Shown here: one piece after another, positions 7,980 through 17,357 of the stretch
Numbering within the stretch: the stretch's first letter is position 1
How the letters are laid out: each line of letters begins with the position of its first letter
Source of the DNA: Gemmatimonadota bacterium
GTDB lineage: Bacteria > Latescibacterota > UBA2968 > UBA8231
Direction of reading: 5' to 3'
Length of the DNA stretch: 54,384 nucleotides
Assembly: GCA_009841115.1 (NCBI GenBank)
Contig: VXML01000106.1
Coordinates: 272 to 54,655, forward strand
Notes under the pieces: generated by a model
What the model was told of the DNA's origin: nothing
Seen by the model: the letters and a program-made list of their open reading frames with translations, nothing else
Databases searched by the model: none
Position numbers and translations under genes: made by a program

Positions 7980-9384
7980 ATAGTTCCCGCACGTCCTCGC
8001 GCTGCTGGTCGTTGTTGTAGCGGCCATACGAATCGATCCACTTGAGCGACTCGTCGATCGATCGGAGAAAGAAATTGGCGTCTCCCTCGCGCTCGGCTGG
8101 CGGCGCGCCGCCGCGGAAATAGCTCGGGCTCGAATGCGCGTAAATGGACTGGTCGAAGCTGTCGCGCGAATCGCCCCACAACCGGGCAGCAACCCAGCCG
8201 TCGCGCTCGGCCCTGAAGCCGTGGCGCAACGCGCCCTCGCGTCGCCCTTCGGGCCATTCCCAGCGCTGGACTACTGCGCCGTTGACCACCAACTCGGCGC
8301 GCTCAATTGGATAAAACGAGCTAAAGGTCACTTCGGCCTCTAACTCCGTGCCACTCCCGCATTCCACGGTGTCACCCATGGGACGCCCGTTGAGCGCGAG
8401 TTGGAGCGCCGGGCCGTTGGTTATAAAGGTCCGCCCCTGCTTCATGCCCTCGATCCAGCTCGCATACGAAAATTCCCCGTCCACTTGGACGTACACGCGG
8501 TTATTCGAGCACACGAACCAATCCGTGCCAGTCGAGGCCGGCAGCCGCAAGCCGCAGTTGAGGAGCTTGTACCAGAGATCGTATTCCGGGTCCATCCAAA
8601 AGGGATCGAACAGATTGAAGGCGTCGAGCTTGCCCAACGCCGCGGCCACCGGGGCCTCCATGCCACGGCCATTGTGGCACCAGATGACCAAGCCGCCCTG
8701 CTCGCGAGCGTCGTCGCAGCAAAAGCACAAGGGCGGATAGTCCGGGTCGAATTGCCCGGCGAGGGTATGGCCACGACTGACGGGCTGCACGAGGTTGCGG
8801 ATGTTGAGCAACATCACGTGGCCGTAGCCAAAACCCCACGGCGAATTGTCTCCGTAGTGGCGGTTTTCCTCGCCGATGTCGAGGACGTGATGGGCGGTCG
8901 TAAACTCGTTCATTACGCCAATGGGATACTTGTTGGATGCATAGGGCAGTTGGCGGCGGTCGAGCACGCTGACGCAGGTGACGTTGTACCCCTCGACGCT
9001 GCAATCAATCCCGAGCCGCTCGTCGGGCCGGGTCTCCTTTTCGTCGTAGTGAATGTGCGTGTTGCCCGGATACCAAGCATCCTCTTGGGGGCTATACCAG
9101 CGGCGCAGCGGAATCTCCACCTCGACGCGGCCCTTTGCGGGCAACTCAACGGTCGTGCGATAGGGTTCGTACTCCGTGCCGCGCTCGACCAGCACATCCG
9201 TGCGCCCCCGGCTGCCCTCGACGGCAAACGAGCCATCGGAAAAGAAAAACGGCGTGCCCGGGCCGCGCTTCAGCATGGAGTTCGGCGGGTGGGAAAAGTT
9301 GCCCGAGGCATTGAGTACGTGGACTTTGGCGTCGAGCGATTCACCGGAGACTGAGTCGATAATCGTGCCGTGCAGGGTGCCCAT
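7939..9384 (-). CDS. CehA/McbA-like metallohydrolase (PHP-type)
   Basis: 481 residues. An N-terminal beta-sandwich segment (1-95) precedes a PHP-like metal-binding domain with NTHIHYDE near 108-115, an internal WCHNGRGMEA and SSTGTDW-like metal ligands (PASTGTDWF). The family includes carbaryl hydrolase CehA and many uncharacterised enzymes. No signal peptide is evident, so it is probably cytoplasmic, and the substrate cannot be told. The 3' end overlaps rsmA by 41 bp on the opposite strand. The upstream gene (9396-10445) ends 11 bp before the start, with GGAGG in that gap, so the two are probably one transcript. Confidence 0.75.
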   Translation of the reverse strand: MGTLHGTIIDSVSGESLDAKVHVLNASGNFSHPPNSMLKRGPGTPFFFSDGSFAVEGSRGRTDVLVERGTEYEPYRTTVELPAKGRVEVEIPLRRWYSPQEDAWYPGNTHIHYDEKETRPDERLGIDCSVEGYNVTCVSVLDRRQLPYASNKYPIGVMNEFTTAHHVLDIGEENRHYGDNSPWGFGYGHVMLLNIRNLVQPVSRGHTLAGQFDPDYPPLCFCCDDAREQGGLVIWCHNGRGMEAPVAAALGKLDAFNLFDPFWMDPEYDLWYKLLNCGLRLPASTGTDWFVCSNNRVYVQVDGEFSYASWIEGMKQGRTFITNGPALQLALNGRPMGDTVECGSGTELEAEVTFSSFYPIERAELVVNGAVVQRWEWPEGRREGALRHGFRAERDGWVAARLWGDSRDSFDQSIYAHSSPSYFRGGAPPAEREGDANFFLRSIDESLKWIDSYGRYNNDQQREDVRELFRRGREVFAGLAG

Positions 9385-9395
9385 AAGACCTCCTG

Positions 9396-10445
9396 TCAGT
9401 TGAGCGAATACGTTTCGTACGGGGCCGCACAGGGGTTGCCGCGGCTGATGTGCATGCGGCCTTGATCGGCCTCAATCACCACTGAAAATACACTCGCCCA
9501 AAAGCCGGTCTGCGGATGGTTGTTGGTGTGGCGACAGATGGAGTACGGGTGCCGGTCGTGGTCGCGCAGGGCCGCTTGCACCTGCGCCATGCTCACGAGC
9601 CGCTCGGGGCCGAGCAACTGTTCGATGCGCTGGTGGCGCGGGACGGATTCAATCAGCTCGGGAAATTCGCGGTTGATCGGCACCAGCTCCGGGTGCAAGC
9701 AGTGGTTGGTGTGAACGACGAACTCGTCGTCGCGCAAGACGTGGACGTGGCCCAAGGTGAGTTCGAGATCGGCCGGCCCTTGCGGGGTGGCGAGGAGGAC
9801 ATTGCCGGGAATGGCGCGGTCGGCCCGGCGCACTGCGGCGACCGCGGCGCTGAGCGAGGTCTGTTCGTAGATGGCGCGCACGGCAAAGTAGTGCGGGACG
9901 CCGACCGGGCGGCTAGGGGCCGGCAGGGTGTTCATGCAGACGCCCATGCCAGCGTCGTTGCAGCCGATGTACGCGATCAGGCCCGCTTGGGTGACGTTCA
10001 TCAGCGCGGGCTTGCCAGCCGGGCGGCGCGTCAGCACGATCGTGAAGGGATCCAACGCGGGGTCGTTGTCCCAGTTTTGCGCGGCAATCGCCCGGCCCTC
10101 AACGCTGCGCTTGGGAGCAACGGCAAAGGCCGTACAGCCCGCGTCCTCCTCCGGACAAAGCTGGTTGCGCACCTGCAAGAGCATCATCTCATCGAGCGCG
10201 ACACCAGCGCCCTCGCTCATGCCCCGCAACTCATCGAGCATGTCGGGCGCGTACGCAGCCGCGCAATCCATGCTCTGGCGGCTTATGTCCATGGCGCGCT
10301 CGCGCGAGACGCGCACGGTCTTGTTGACGCGCTCTAAGGCAATGGCGGCAAAGCCGCGAATTTCGTCGCGGGCGGCCTCCCCAATCTGTCGCCCCAACTC
10401 GCGCGGCCGGCCGCTGACTTCGATGTGGCGGTAACGGGTATTCAT
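9396..10445 (-). CDS. C45-family autoproteolytic acyltransferase/hydrolase (acyl-CoA:6-APA acyltransferase-like)
   Basis: 349 residues. The Ntn-hydrolase fold is indicated by DAGCTAFAVA, in which Cys104 would become the N-terminal nucleophile after self-cleavage, followed by AAQNWDNDP. The N-terminal helical propeptide (1-103) has the usual GRQIGEAAR.. start. The family hydrolyses or transfers acyl groups on amides, and the natural substrate here is unknown. AAAGGAG precedes ATG 10443-10445. It sits between the quinone oxidoreductase gene (15 bp upstream) and the CehA-like gene (11 bp downstream), consistent with a three-gene minus-strand operon. Confidence 0.8.
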   Translation of the reverse strand: MNTRYRHIEVSGRPRELGRQIGEAARDEIRGFAAIALERVNKTVRVSRERAMDISRQSMDCAAAYAPDMLDELRGMSEGAGVALDEMMLLQVRNQLCPEEDAGCTAFAVAPKRSVEGRAIAAQNWDNDPALDPFTIVLTRRPAGKPALMNVTQAGLIAYIGCNDAGMGVCMNTLPAPSRPVGVPHYFAVRAIYEQTSLSAAVAAVRRADRAIPGNVLLATPQGPADLELTLGHVHVLRDDEFVVHTNHCLHPELVPINREFPELIESVPRHQRIEQLLGPERLVSMAQVQAALRDHDRHPYSICRHTNNHPQTGFWASVFSVVIEADQGRMHISRGNPCAAPYETYSLN

Positions 10446-10460
10446 GTTCGCTCCTTTAGC

Positions 10461-11435
10461 TCAGGGTCGCACTTGCAGAACTACCTTGCCGATGTTGCGA
10501 TTTTGCCGCAGGATGTCTTGGGCTTCGGCCGCGCGCTCAATGGGCAACACGTCCTCAATCACAGCGCGCATGCGCCCGTCGATTAGCAGCGGCCAGAAGC
10601 GCTCTTTGAAGGCCGCGATGATCGCGGTTTTCTCCTCGTCCGAGCGGCTCCGCAAAACCGAGCCGATCAGGCGCAGCCGCTTTTTCTGCAATTCCAAGAG
10701 GTCGATCTGAGCCTCGGCACCAGTCAGGACGGCGATAATCACGAGGCGACCTCCGGACTTGAGTAACCGTAGATTGCGCGCTAAATAATCGGCCCCCGCG
10801 ATATCGAGGATCACATCGACCCCATCGGTGTGGGCGAGGATGGCCTCGGCAAAGTCCCGCTCCTTGTAATTGACCCCCAACTCCGCGCCCAGCGCTAGGC
10901 AGCACGCCACCTTGTCGTCCGTGCCAGCCGTGACAATCACCTTGGCATCGGCTTGGTGACAGAGCTGCACTGCGGCCGTGCCGACGCCGCTGCCCCCGCC
11001 GTGGATGAGAGCGGTCTCGCCAGCGCGTAAGCCAGCTTCACGGAACAAGTTGACAAAAGCGGTGAGAAAGACCTCGCAGATAGCGGCTCCCCAAGTGAAG
11101 TCGCGCTCGGCGGGCAAAGGCAGCAAATGGGTGGCGGGAACGGCCACGCGCTCGGCATACCCGCCGCCGGAGAGCAGACCGAGGACGCGGTCGCCGGGCT
11201 GCCATTGCGTTACAGTCTCTCCCGTGGCGGCGATCACACCCGCCATTTCCAAGCCCATATAAGGAGATGCGCCCGGAGGTGGTGGGTAGTTACCGGCGCG
11301 CTGGAGAAGATCGGCGCGATTGACGGCTGTGGCATGGATATCTACGAGGACCTCGCCTGGGCCGCAGGTGGGGTCTGGAACTTCTTGCCAGCAGAGCGAG
11401 TGGCCTGCGTCGTTAGCTACAATTATGGCTTTCAT
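10461..11435 (-). CDS. Zinc-independent MDR quinone oxidoreductase (PIG3-like)
   Basis: 324 residues. AVNRADLLQRAGNYPPPPG followed by LEMAGVI is the signature of the PIG3/TP53I3 branch of NADPH:quinone oxidoreductases. The nucleotide-binding loop is GGGSGVGTAAVQL. The zinc-binding cysteines of alcohol dehydrogenases are absent. It probably reduces quinones or enones with NADPH. It is first in the minus-strand run 11435-7939, with 97 bp to the divergent CYTH gene that should hold both promoters; no clear boxes were seen. Confidence 0.88.
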   Translation of the reverse strand: MKAIIVANDAGHSLCWQEVPDPTCGPGEVLVDIHATAVNRADLLQRAGNYPPPPGASPYMGLEMAGVIAATGETVTQWQPGDRVLGLLSGGGYAERVAVPATHLLPLPAERDFTWGAAICEVFLTAFVNLFREAGLRAGETALIHGGGSGVGTAAVQLCHQADAKVIVTAGTDDKVACCLALGAELGVNYKERDFAEAILAHTDGVDVILDIAGADYLARNLRLLKSGGRLVIIAVLTGAEAQIDLLELQKKRLRLIGSVLRSRSDEEKTAIIAAFKERFWPLLIDGRMRAVIEDVLPIERAAEAQDILRQNRNIGKVVLQVRP

Positions 11436-11532
11436 GGCCTATACGTTGACGTATCGGGCAATGAAGCGCAAGCTTGACGAACCGCAGGACAGGCGTAAAT
11501 TTGCAAGCCGCATTTAACGAAACGCATCCAAC

Positions 11533-12039
11533 ATGACCAACATCGAGATCAAGGCACACTACCCCGACGTCGAGCGCGCCGAAGAAAACCTCAACGCCCT
11601 CGGCGCGGGGCTGGCGGGAACCTTCCACCAAAAGGACACCTATTTCAACGTCGCTCAGGGGCGGCTCAAGCTGCGCGAGCTTGGAACGGACGAAGGCCAT
11701 CTGATTTTCTACCACCGCGAGGACCTAACCGGCCCCAAACGCAGCGACTACGAGATTGCCAAAACCGAAGACCCCGAGGGCCTGCGCAACATCCTCAGCA
11801 GCATCCACGGCGTCTGGGTCGAAGTGGAAAAGACGCGCCAAGTCTGGCTGTGGGAAAACGTGCGCATCCACCTCGACGACGTAAAGGGCCTCGGCCAGTT
11901 CGTCGAGCTAGAGGCTGTAACCGAAGAAAAGGGCGTCGAAGAGTCGCACCGACGTGTCGAGGCCCTAATGCGAGCACTGGAAATCACCAGTGACCAGCTA
12001 GTCAAAGGCTCCTACGGGGACATCGTCGCCGCTAGTTGA
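11533..12039 (+). CDS. CYTH-domain protein (CyaB/ThTPase-like)
   Basis: 168 residues. The N-terminal strand NIEIKAHYPD replaces the first Glu of the usual ExExK motif with Asn. Further charged tunnel strands are visible (RLKLRELG, HLIFYHRED, VEVEKTRQVW, VRIHLDDVKGLGQFVELEAV). The family binds triphosphates and includes class IV adenylate cyclases and triphosphatases, and which activity applies is unclear. It is a single gene between two minus-strand operons. The 118-bp gap after it contains a hairpin (12125-12149) without a T-run. Confidence 0.8.
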   Translation: MTNIEIKAHYPDVERAEENLNALGAGLAGTFHQKDTYFNVAQGRLKLRELGTDEGHLIFYHREDLTGPKRSDYEIAKTEDPEGLRNILSSIHGVWVEVEKTRQVWLWENVRIHLDDVKGLGQFVELEAVTEEKGVEESHRRVEALMRALEITSDQLVKGSYGDIVAAS

Positions 12040-12157
12040 TCCTTCTCTACTGCGTCGGTCGCCACCGCACCATCCTAGCCGAGCTGTAAGCGTCTTTAGC
12101 CGCATAGGCGAAATCGCAGCTTTTGCGATCTCGAAAAACGCGAGGTCGCCCCTTCCC

Positions 12158-13516
12158 TTACTCAAACAACCCTTCTACCTCGTCGCAGAGCAAAGCGGCC
12201 TCGGCAGCGGTCTCGCTCTCGGCGATGACGCGGACGATGGGTTCGGTATTAGAGGCGCGAAGGTGAACCCAAGGACATTCGAGTTGTCCGCTCAAGTAGA
12301 GCTTGGATCCATCGCGCACCGGATGGACATACGCTTGGGGATAGCGTTCGCGCAGCGCGGCAATGGCGGCGTCTAACTGCTCTGGAGTACAAGTAATTTT
12401 GCGCTTGTCGATGGCGTAGCTGGGCAGCGCCGCGACCAGTTCCTCAAGAGATCGACCGGTGCGCGCCATAGCCTCCAACACTAGGGCCAAGCCGACGGCC
12501 GCGTCGCGGCTGGGGCCAATTTGCGTGACGATGACGCCGCCGTTGCCCTCGCCGCCGATGACAGCTCCCTCAGCCATCATCTTCTCCACTACATGGACCT
12601 CGCCGACTGCCGTGAGAAAGACCGGACAATTGTGGGCAGTGGCCGCGTCTGTAACGGCCTGCGAGGTGGAAAGCGTAGTGACGACCGGGCCGTGCTGTCG
12701 CGCCGCCGCCGCTTGCACCGCCAGTGCCAGCGTGTAGTCTTCGCCCACGGGCGCGCCGCTCGAATCGACCAACGCGACGCGGTCGGCGTCCGGGTCGATG
12801 GCAAAGCCAATGGCGCAACCACCGTCGCACACGGCTTGGCCGAGCTGGACGAGATTGGCGGACACCGGCTCCGGGTCGTGGGCAAAATCGCCGTCGGGCC
12901 GCGCATTGATGAGCGCGGCTTCGACACCCAAGACGTCCAGTAGGCTCGGAACCACCAAGCCCCCCGTGCCATTACAGGGATCGACGGCCACCTTGAACCC
13001 GGCCCGGCGAATGGCGTCGGCATCGACGTAGTCCACAATCTGCTGGACGTGACGCGCCACCACGACGTCTGGGTCGATCGTTTCCAATTCGCCGGACGCG
13101 GCGCAGCGAAACTCGCCCGCATGGAAGAGGGCCTCGACGCGCGCGCCCTCTTCCGCATTGAGGAAGACGCCGTCAGCGCGCACCAGTTTGAGCCCGTTCC
13201 AAGGGGCCGGGTTGTGGCTAGCAGTGATGATGATCGCGCCCTTGGCATCGAGCGCAGCGATCATCAGCTTGGCTCCAGGCGTGGAACACATACCCAAATC
13301 AACGACGCGGCAGCCCGTCTGGCGCAAGGCGGCAGCCGCAGCTTGGGCAAAATCCCCTCCAGACGGGCGCGTGTCGCGGCCGAGGACAACGGTATCACCC
13401 GGCGTCAAGGTAGTGCCAAAAGCCGCAGCAAAGCGCGCGACGACCTCATCGGTGAGCGACTGGCCGACGAGACCGCGAATTCCAGAAATGCTGACGATGA
13501 GCGGAGCATTAGACAT
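12158..13516 (-). CDS. Phosphohexomutase (phosphoglucosamine/phosphomannomutase-like)
   Basis: 452 residues from ATG 13514-13516. A longer frame to 13603 would run back into the neighbouring gene and has no family similarity. The four-domain alpha-phosphohexomutase pattern is complete: the phosphoserine loop TASHNP (Ser100), the Mg-binding loop DPDADR (Asp241/243/245), the sugar-specificity loop GEGNGG and the phosphate-binding NTEPIVR near the C-terminus. It interconverts hexose-1- and -6-phosphates for cell-envelope precursors. Whether it prefers glucosamine, mannose or glucose phosphates cannot be told. It starts 10 bp after the SAM-hydrolase stop, so probably translated from the same mRNA. 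Confidence 0.87.
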   Translation of the reverse strand: MSNAPLIVSISGIRGLVGQSLTDEVVARFAAAFGTTLTPGDTVVLGRDTRPSGGDFAQAAAAALRQTGCRVVDLGMCSTPGAKLMIAALDAKGAIIITASHNPAPWNGLKLVRADGVFLNAEEGARVEALFHAGEFRCAASGELETIDPDVVVARHVQQIVDYVDADAIRRAGFKVAVDPCNGTGGLVVPSLLDVLGVEAALINARPDGDFAHDPEPVSANLVQLGQAVCDGGCAIGFAIDPDADRVALVDSSGAPVGEDYTLALAVQAAAARQHGPVVTTLSTSQAVTDAATAHNCPVFLTAVGEVHVVEKMMAEGAVIGGEGNGGVIVTQIGPSRDAAVGLALVLEAMARTGRSLEELVAALPSYAIDKRKITCTPEQLDAAIAALRERYPQAYVHPVRDGSKLYLSGQLECPWVHLRASNTEPIVRVIAESETAAEAALLCDEVEGLFE

Positions 13517-13526
13517 AACTTTTTTC

Positions 13527-14330
13527 TCAGAGCTTTTCGACGACAAGAGTAGCGCGGCGTTGCACGCCCAGTTGGCGGGCAGCATTACCGCAGTTGATCG
13601 CAATTTCCAACAGACCAGCGCTGCCGATCAAAGCAAGCGGCGCGTCCGGCTCGACATCCTCATACGTTCGGCCAAGTTCCGCAAGCACATGGTCCCCAAG
13701 GCGGATGCGCAGAGCAGAGCCCCACGGCGCAATATCGGCAGCCGCAATGTTGCTTACCAAGTTGCCGAATCTGTCGATGTAGATGATGTGGCCGGCGATG
13801 CAGTCAGCCGATTTACAAGGCGCGGATTCGGCCAAGCGCACCGGATCGGCCACCGGCGGACCGACGTCAGCAAGGTCCAAGCCGCGGCAGAGGTGAGCAG
13901 CCAGCGGAGCGAAGAGATCGCGGCCGTGAAAGGTGCTACTCGGATTGGGCCGACCGAGGTCGGGCCGGGCAATTTCGTGTACCCGGCTATCGGCGCAATC
14001 GAGAACGAAGCTGAAGAGGCCGTTGTCCGGCCCCACCCACAAGTGGCCGCTGCTCTGGAGAGCGAGGGGACGCCGTCGCGTACCTACGCCGGGATCGACA
14101 ACGGCTAGATGAACGGTGCCGGGTGGGAATTCGCGCGCGGCGTGGCGCAGAACAAAAGCAGCAGCCAGCACATCTTGCGGCGGAATCTGATGGGAAATAT
14201 CCACGAACTGGGCTTCCGGTGCGATGCCCAGAATGACCCCCTTCATCGCGCCGACGTAGTAATCGCCCTCGCCGAAATCTGTCGTCAGCGTGACGATTGG
14301 GGCCGCACGCCGCATGAATTTATTCTGCAT
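13527..14330 (-). CDS. SAM hydrolase / SAM hydroxide adenosyltransferase (DUF62 family)
   Basis: About 267 residues from ATG 14328-14330; a longer frame reaches 14369. GGGAGG sits 12 bp before the chosen ATG, and MRRAAP at 14315 is another option. The family motifs are clear: LTTDFGEGDYYVGAMKG, then PPQDVLAAAFVL, VVDPGVGTRRRPL and GPDNGLFS. Members cleave S-adenosylmethionine to adenosine and methionine using water. Related fluorinases use halide, but the halide-site loop of those enzymes is not evident here. It lies upstream of the phosphohexomutase in a two-gene minus-strand unit. Confidence 0.85.
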   Translation of the reverse strand: MQNKFMRRAAPIVTLTTDFGEGDYYVGAMKGVILGIAPEAQFVDISHQIPPQDVLAAAFVLRHAAREFPPGTVHLAVVDPGVGTRRRPLALQSSGHLWVGPDNGLFSFVLDCADSRVHEIARPDLGRPNPSSTFHGRDLFAPLAAHLCRGLDLADVGPPVADPVRLAESAPCKSADCIAGHIIYIDRFGNLVSNIAAADIAPWGSALRIRLGDHVLAELGRTYEDVEPDAPLALIGSAGLLEIAINCGNAARQLGVQRRATLVVEKL

Positions 14331-14473
14331 TTTGCACACATACCTCCCGCTTTCCAAGTATAGCGACATATCCTATTCGCCGCTTGCGTCCCTCGGTTGA
14401 TAGCACACGGCTCGGGCCTTAGATTTGCCGCTCAAATCCCACCCCTGTCCTTTGCAGCGCAAGGAGGATCGCC

Positions 14474-15484
14474 ATGGCCGTCAAAAGCCACATTGAAATA
14501 GCGCCCGGCCTCAAGGTCGCGGCCCAAATGTCCCCTGAGCCGAGCGACGAGGAAATGGCCTTTGTGCGGCAGATGGGCGTAGAATACGCCGTGACTTGGA
14601 TCGACTCGGCCAAGGCCAGCCCCGAGTACTATCGCAGCCGTCGGGAGCACTTTGCCCGCGGCGGCATCCAGCTCTACGGCTTGGGCAATGGCAGCGTCCA
14701 CAACGTGGATGCGATCACTCTCAACTTGCCCAACCGCGACGAGAAAGTAGAAGAGTATAAGGCGCACATCCGCAACTTGGGCCAAGCCGACATTCCCTAT
14801 ACGACGTATGCCCACATGGCCAATAGCGTGTGGAGCACGCCGCCGGAGCAGACCCGGGGCGGCTCTAGGGCGCGGGCCTTTGACATGGCGCGGCTCGCCG
14901 AGGCTTCTGGTGGCGGCTTTACCGGTGAGGGGCTGACGCACGATCGCGAGTACACCGAGGAAGAACTGTGGGACAACTTCGCCTCCTTTGCCGTGGAAAT
15001 CGCGCCCGTCGCCGAGGAAGCCGGCGTCCGCATAGGCATTCACCCGGACGACCCACCCGGAGTGCCGTTGGGCGGCGTGCCCCGACCCATTTTTAGCAGC
15101 TTTGACGGGTACAAACGCGCCCTCGAAATCGCCGACAGCCCCAACGTGGGGATGTGCTTGTGCATCGGCTGCTGGCTGGAAGGAGGCGAGGCTATGGGCC
15201 GCGACGTGGTGGAGACGATCCGCTACTTCGGCGGGCAGGGCAAGATATTCAAGGTCCACTACCGCAACGTTGACCAGCCACTGCCGCACTTTGTCGAGAC
15301 CTTTGTCGATGACGGATACTTCGACATGTACCAAGCCATGCGCGCGCTGGCCGAGGTCGGCTACGACGGCACCTTGATCCCAGATCACATCCCGCAGATG
15401 GGCGACGATGGACGGCTGGGCACGGCTTACACACTGGCTTACATGCGCGCCCTGCAAAAAAGGGCCGAAGAAGAAAGGAGCTAG
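14474..15484 (+). CDS. uxuA: D-mannonate dehydratase family protein (UxuA-like)
   Basis: 336 residues, close to UxuA length. The TIM-barrel sugar dehydratase pattern shows in GIHPDDPP (metal and substrate region), CLCIGCWLEGG and KVHYRNVDQPLPHF, with a final PDHIPQMGDDG. UxuA converts D-mannonate to 2-keto-3-deoxygluconate in uronate breakdown. A strong AAGGAGG precedes the ATG. It starts a long plus-strand run with the PhyH genes 2 bp and 11 bp further on. The KduD-like SDR at 21855 acts in the same pathway area, which supports a uronate-degrading role for the cluster. Confidence 0.85.
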   Translation: MAVKSHIEIAPGLKVAAQMSPEPSDEEMAFVRQMGVEYAVTWIDSAKASPEYYRSRREHFARGGIQLYGLGNGSVHNVDAITLNLPNRDEKVEEYKAHIRNLGQADIPYTTYAHMANSVWSTPPEQTRGGSRARAFDMARLAEASGGGFTGEGLTHDREYTEEELWDNFASFAVEIAPVAEEAGVRIGIHPDDPPGVPLGGVPRPIFSSFDGYKRALEIADSPNVGMCLCIGCWLEGGEAMGRDVVETIRYFGGQGKIFKVHYRNVDQPLPHFVETFVDDGYFDMYQAMRALAEVGYDGTLIPDHIPQMGDDGRLGTAYTLAYMRALQKRAEEERS

Positions 15485-15486
15485 AC

Positions 15487-16299
15487 ATGCTGAGCAAGGA
15501 ACAAGTAGCGCAATACCGCGAACAGGGCTATCTCAAGATCCCCCAACTCTTCACGCCCGAAGAAACCGAAGAGCTAGCCTCGGAGATGGTGCGAGTAATC
15601 GAACAATGGGGACAAGAGTCGATCGGCTGGGTCGGCCCCTGGCGCGATCGCTACCTCGACGAAGAAGACCGGCTCAACACGCGGGCAGTCTTCATGCACA
15701 ACCCGCACTTTTACTCGGCCGCTTGGGGCCGCGTCCTTTTCCACGAGGGAATGATCTCCTGCGTGCGGCAGCTCATAGACGGCCCAATTCAGTGGCACCA
15801 CACGGTCCTACACGCCAAGCCGCCGGAGAAAGGCACGCCCTTCCCCATGCACCAAGACTATCCGTTCTACCCACACGACGGGCCGGATTTCGTAGACTGC
15901 TTGTTGCACTTAGACGACACGCCGCTGGAGAGCGGTGCGCTGATGGTCGTGCCGGGCAGCCACAAGCAAGGGCCGCTGGAGCACGTGCTAGGGCCGGAAA
16001 CAGCCCCGCACCTGCCGCCCGCCCAGTACCATCCCGATCGCCTCGACAGCGTTGCCGTGCCAGCCGAGCGCGGCGACATGATCTTCTTCAGCTACCAGAC
16101 GATCCACTGGTCGGATTGCAACCGCACGGATTCTTGGCGCAAATCCGTGCGCTTTGGCTATCACAGCACAGCGTTGCGACCAGTGGGACGAGCTGAGGAC
16201 AACCCGCATCGCATCGACCAAGACAACGTGCTGGATCGCAACAACAACATCGTCGTGGCCGGATTTCGGGACAACGACTTGGAGCCAGCGGCTAGCTAA
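15487..16299 (+). CDS. Phytanoyl-CoA dioxygenase (PhyH) family protein
   Basis: 270 residues. The Fe(II)/2-oxoglutarate facial triad is His122-x-Asp124 (MHQDYPF) and His207 (TIHWSDC), with Arg222 a likely 2-oxoglutarate ligand. GALMVVPGSHKQG is the typical PhyH strand. Such enzymes hydroxylate diverse substrates, and in bacteria the substrate is rarely known. AAAGGAG lies 8 bp before the ATG, 2 bp after uxuA. Placement with a sulfatase suggests action on a modified sugar, an alkyl group or a taurine/sulfonate-like compound, but this is inference. Confidence 0.88.
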   Translation: MLSKEQVAQYREQGYLKIPQLFTPEETEELASEMVRVIEQWGQESIGWVGPWRDRYLDEEDRLNTRAVFMHNPHFYSAAWGRVLFHEGMISCVRQLIDGPIQWHHTVLHAKPPEKGTPFPMHQDYPFYPHDGPDFVDCLLHLDDTPLESGALMVVPGSHKQGPLEHVLGPETAPHLPPAQYHPDRLDSVAVPAERGDMIFFSYQTIHWSDCNRTDSWRKSVRFGYHSTALRPVGRAEDNPHRIDQDNVLDRNNNIVVAGFRDNDLEPAAS

Positions 16300-16310
16300 G
16301 GAAGAGCCTG

Positions 16311-17357
16311 ATGACAGCAAAAGACGCAAGCGAAGTCGGCCTGATGCAAGAGGCCAACGATGCCCTCGGCGACAGCGCCGAACTGCGGCGACGACTGGAC
16401 GAACAGGGGTACATCTTCTTGCGGCAGATCATGGCCAAAGACAAGCTGCTATCCCTGCGGCAGGAGATGACGGAGGTGTTGATGGAGGCCGGGTGGTTAG
16501 TCGCCGGTACAGATCCCATGGACGGCATTGCGCGAATCGACGCGCAGTGTACCGAAGGCGATCCCGAATACGCCGACGTGTATCACCGGGTGTACAGCTT
16601 GGAGGCCTTCCACCAAGCCGGACATTGGCCGGAAGTCCTAGCCGTGATGGAACAAGTCGTCGGTGGCCCGGTGTTGCCGCATCCCCAGAAAATCGCCCGG
16701 CTGTGGTTTCCCCAATACACCGAACACACCACGCCCATGCACCAAGACTTCGTCCACTTCCAAGGCAATTTCAACACCTATACCTTCTGGGCACCCGTGG
16801 GCGATTGTCCGCTGGAACTGGGAGGATTAGCGGTGCTGCCCGGATCGCACAAAATCGGCAAGGTGCGCGAGCACCACTTCTCATTGGGTGCCGGCGGCCT
16901 AGCCGTAGACGAATCCGAACTGACCGGACGCTGGCTCAGCGCGAATTACGAGGCCGGGGACGCGCTGATCTTTCCGAGCCTGACCGTCCATCAAGCCCTG
17001 CCCAACTACACGGAAGATCGCCTGCGCATTTCACTCGACAACCGCTATCAGGCACAGGGCGAGCCGATTGCGCAACACATGCTGGATCCGCACCTGATCG
17101 GCGTCACCGGCTTTAACTGGGAGGCCTGCTACGCGGGCTGGCAAAGCGAATCATTGCAGTACTATTGGCAGGATTTAGACCTAGACGTGGTACCGCAGTC
17201 GTCCCGCTGGGGCGATCAAGGCTTTACCGAGGCCCTGTCCCTAGCGCGCGACGGCGACGAGCGGGCCTTATACCAATTGCGGCGCATTGCGCGGCGCGAT
17301 CCCGAGTCCGAGCGCGGACAGCAAGCTCTCCAACTCCTACACGAGGTAAATGTATGA
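16311..17357 (+). CDS. Phytanoyl-CoA dioxygenase (PhyH) family protein, second copy
   Basis: 348 residues, diverged from its neighbour. The iron ligands are His144 and Asp146 (MHQDFVHF) and His227 (LTVHQALPN), with Arg237/Arg239 as 2-oxoglutarate-binding candidates. GLAVLPGSHKIG is conserved. About 60 extra C-terminal residues are helical. The stop TGA overlaps the following sulfatase ATG (ATGA at 17354-17357), so translation is coupled. It probably works with that sulfatase on the same unidentified substrate. Confidence 0.87.
   Translation: MTAKDASEVGLMQEANDALGDSAELRRRLDEQGYIFLRQIMAKDKLLSLRQEMTEVLMEAGWLVAGTDPMDGIARIDAQCTEGDPEYADVYHRVYSLEAFHQAGHWPEVLAVMEQVVGGPVLPHPQKIARLWFPQYTEHTTPMHQDFVHFQGNFNTYTFWAPVGDCPLELGGLAVLPGSHKIGKVREHHFSLGAGGLAVDESELTGRWLSANYEAGDALIFPSLTVHQALPNYTEDRLRISLDNRYQAQGEPIAQHMLDPHLIGVTGFNWEACYAGWQSESLQYYWQDLDLDVVPQSSRWGDQGFTEALSLARDGDERALYQLRRIARRDPESERGQQALQLLHEVNV

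Noticed and set aside
8401..9354. Long plus-strand frame opposite the CehA-like gene
   Set aside because: Shadow of a well-supported gene; low-complexity Arg/Ala/Val-rich sequence, no domain.
12125..12149. 9-bp hairpin between the CYTH and phosphohexomutase genes
   Set aside because: No T-run on either strand, so not called as a terminator.
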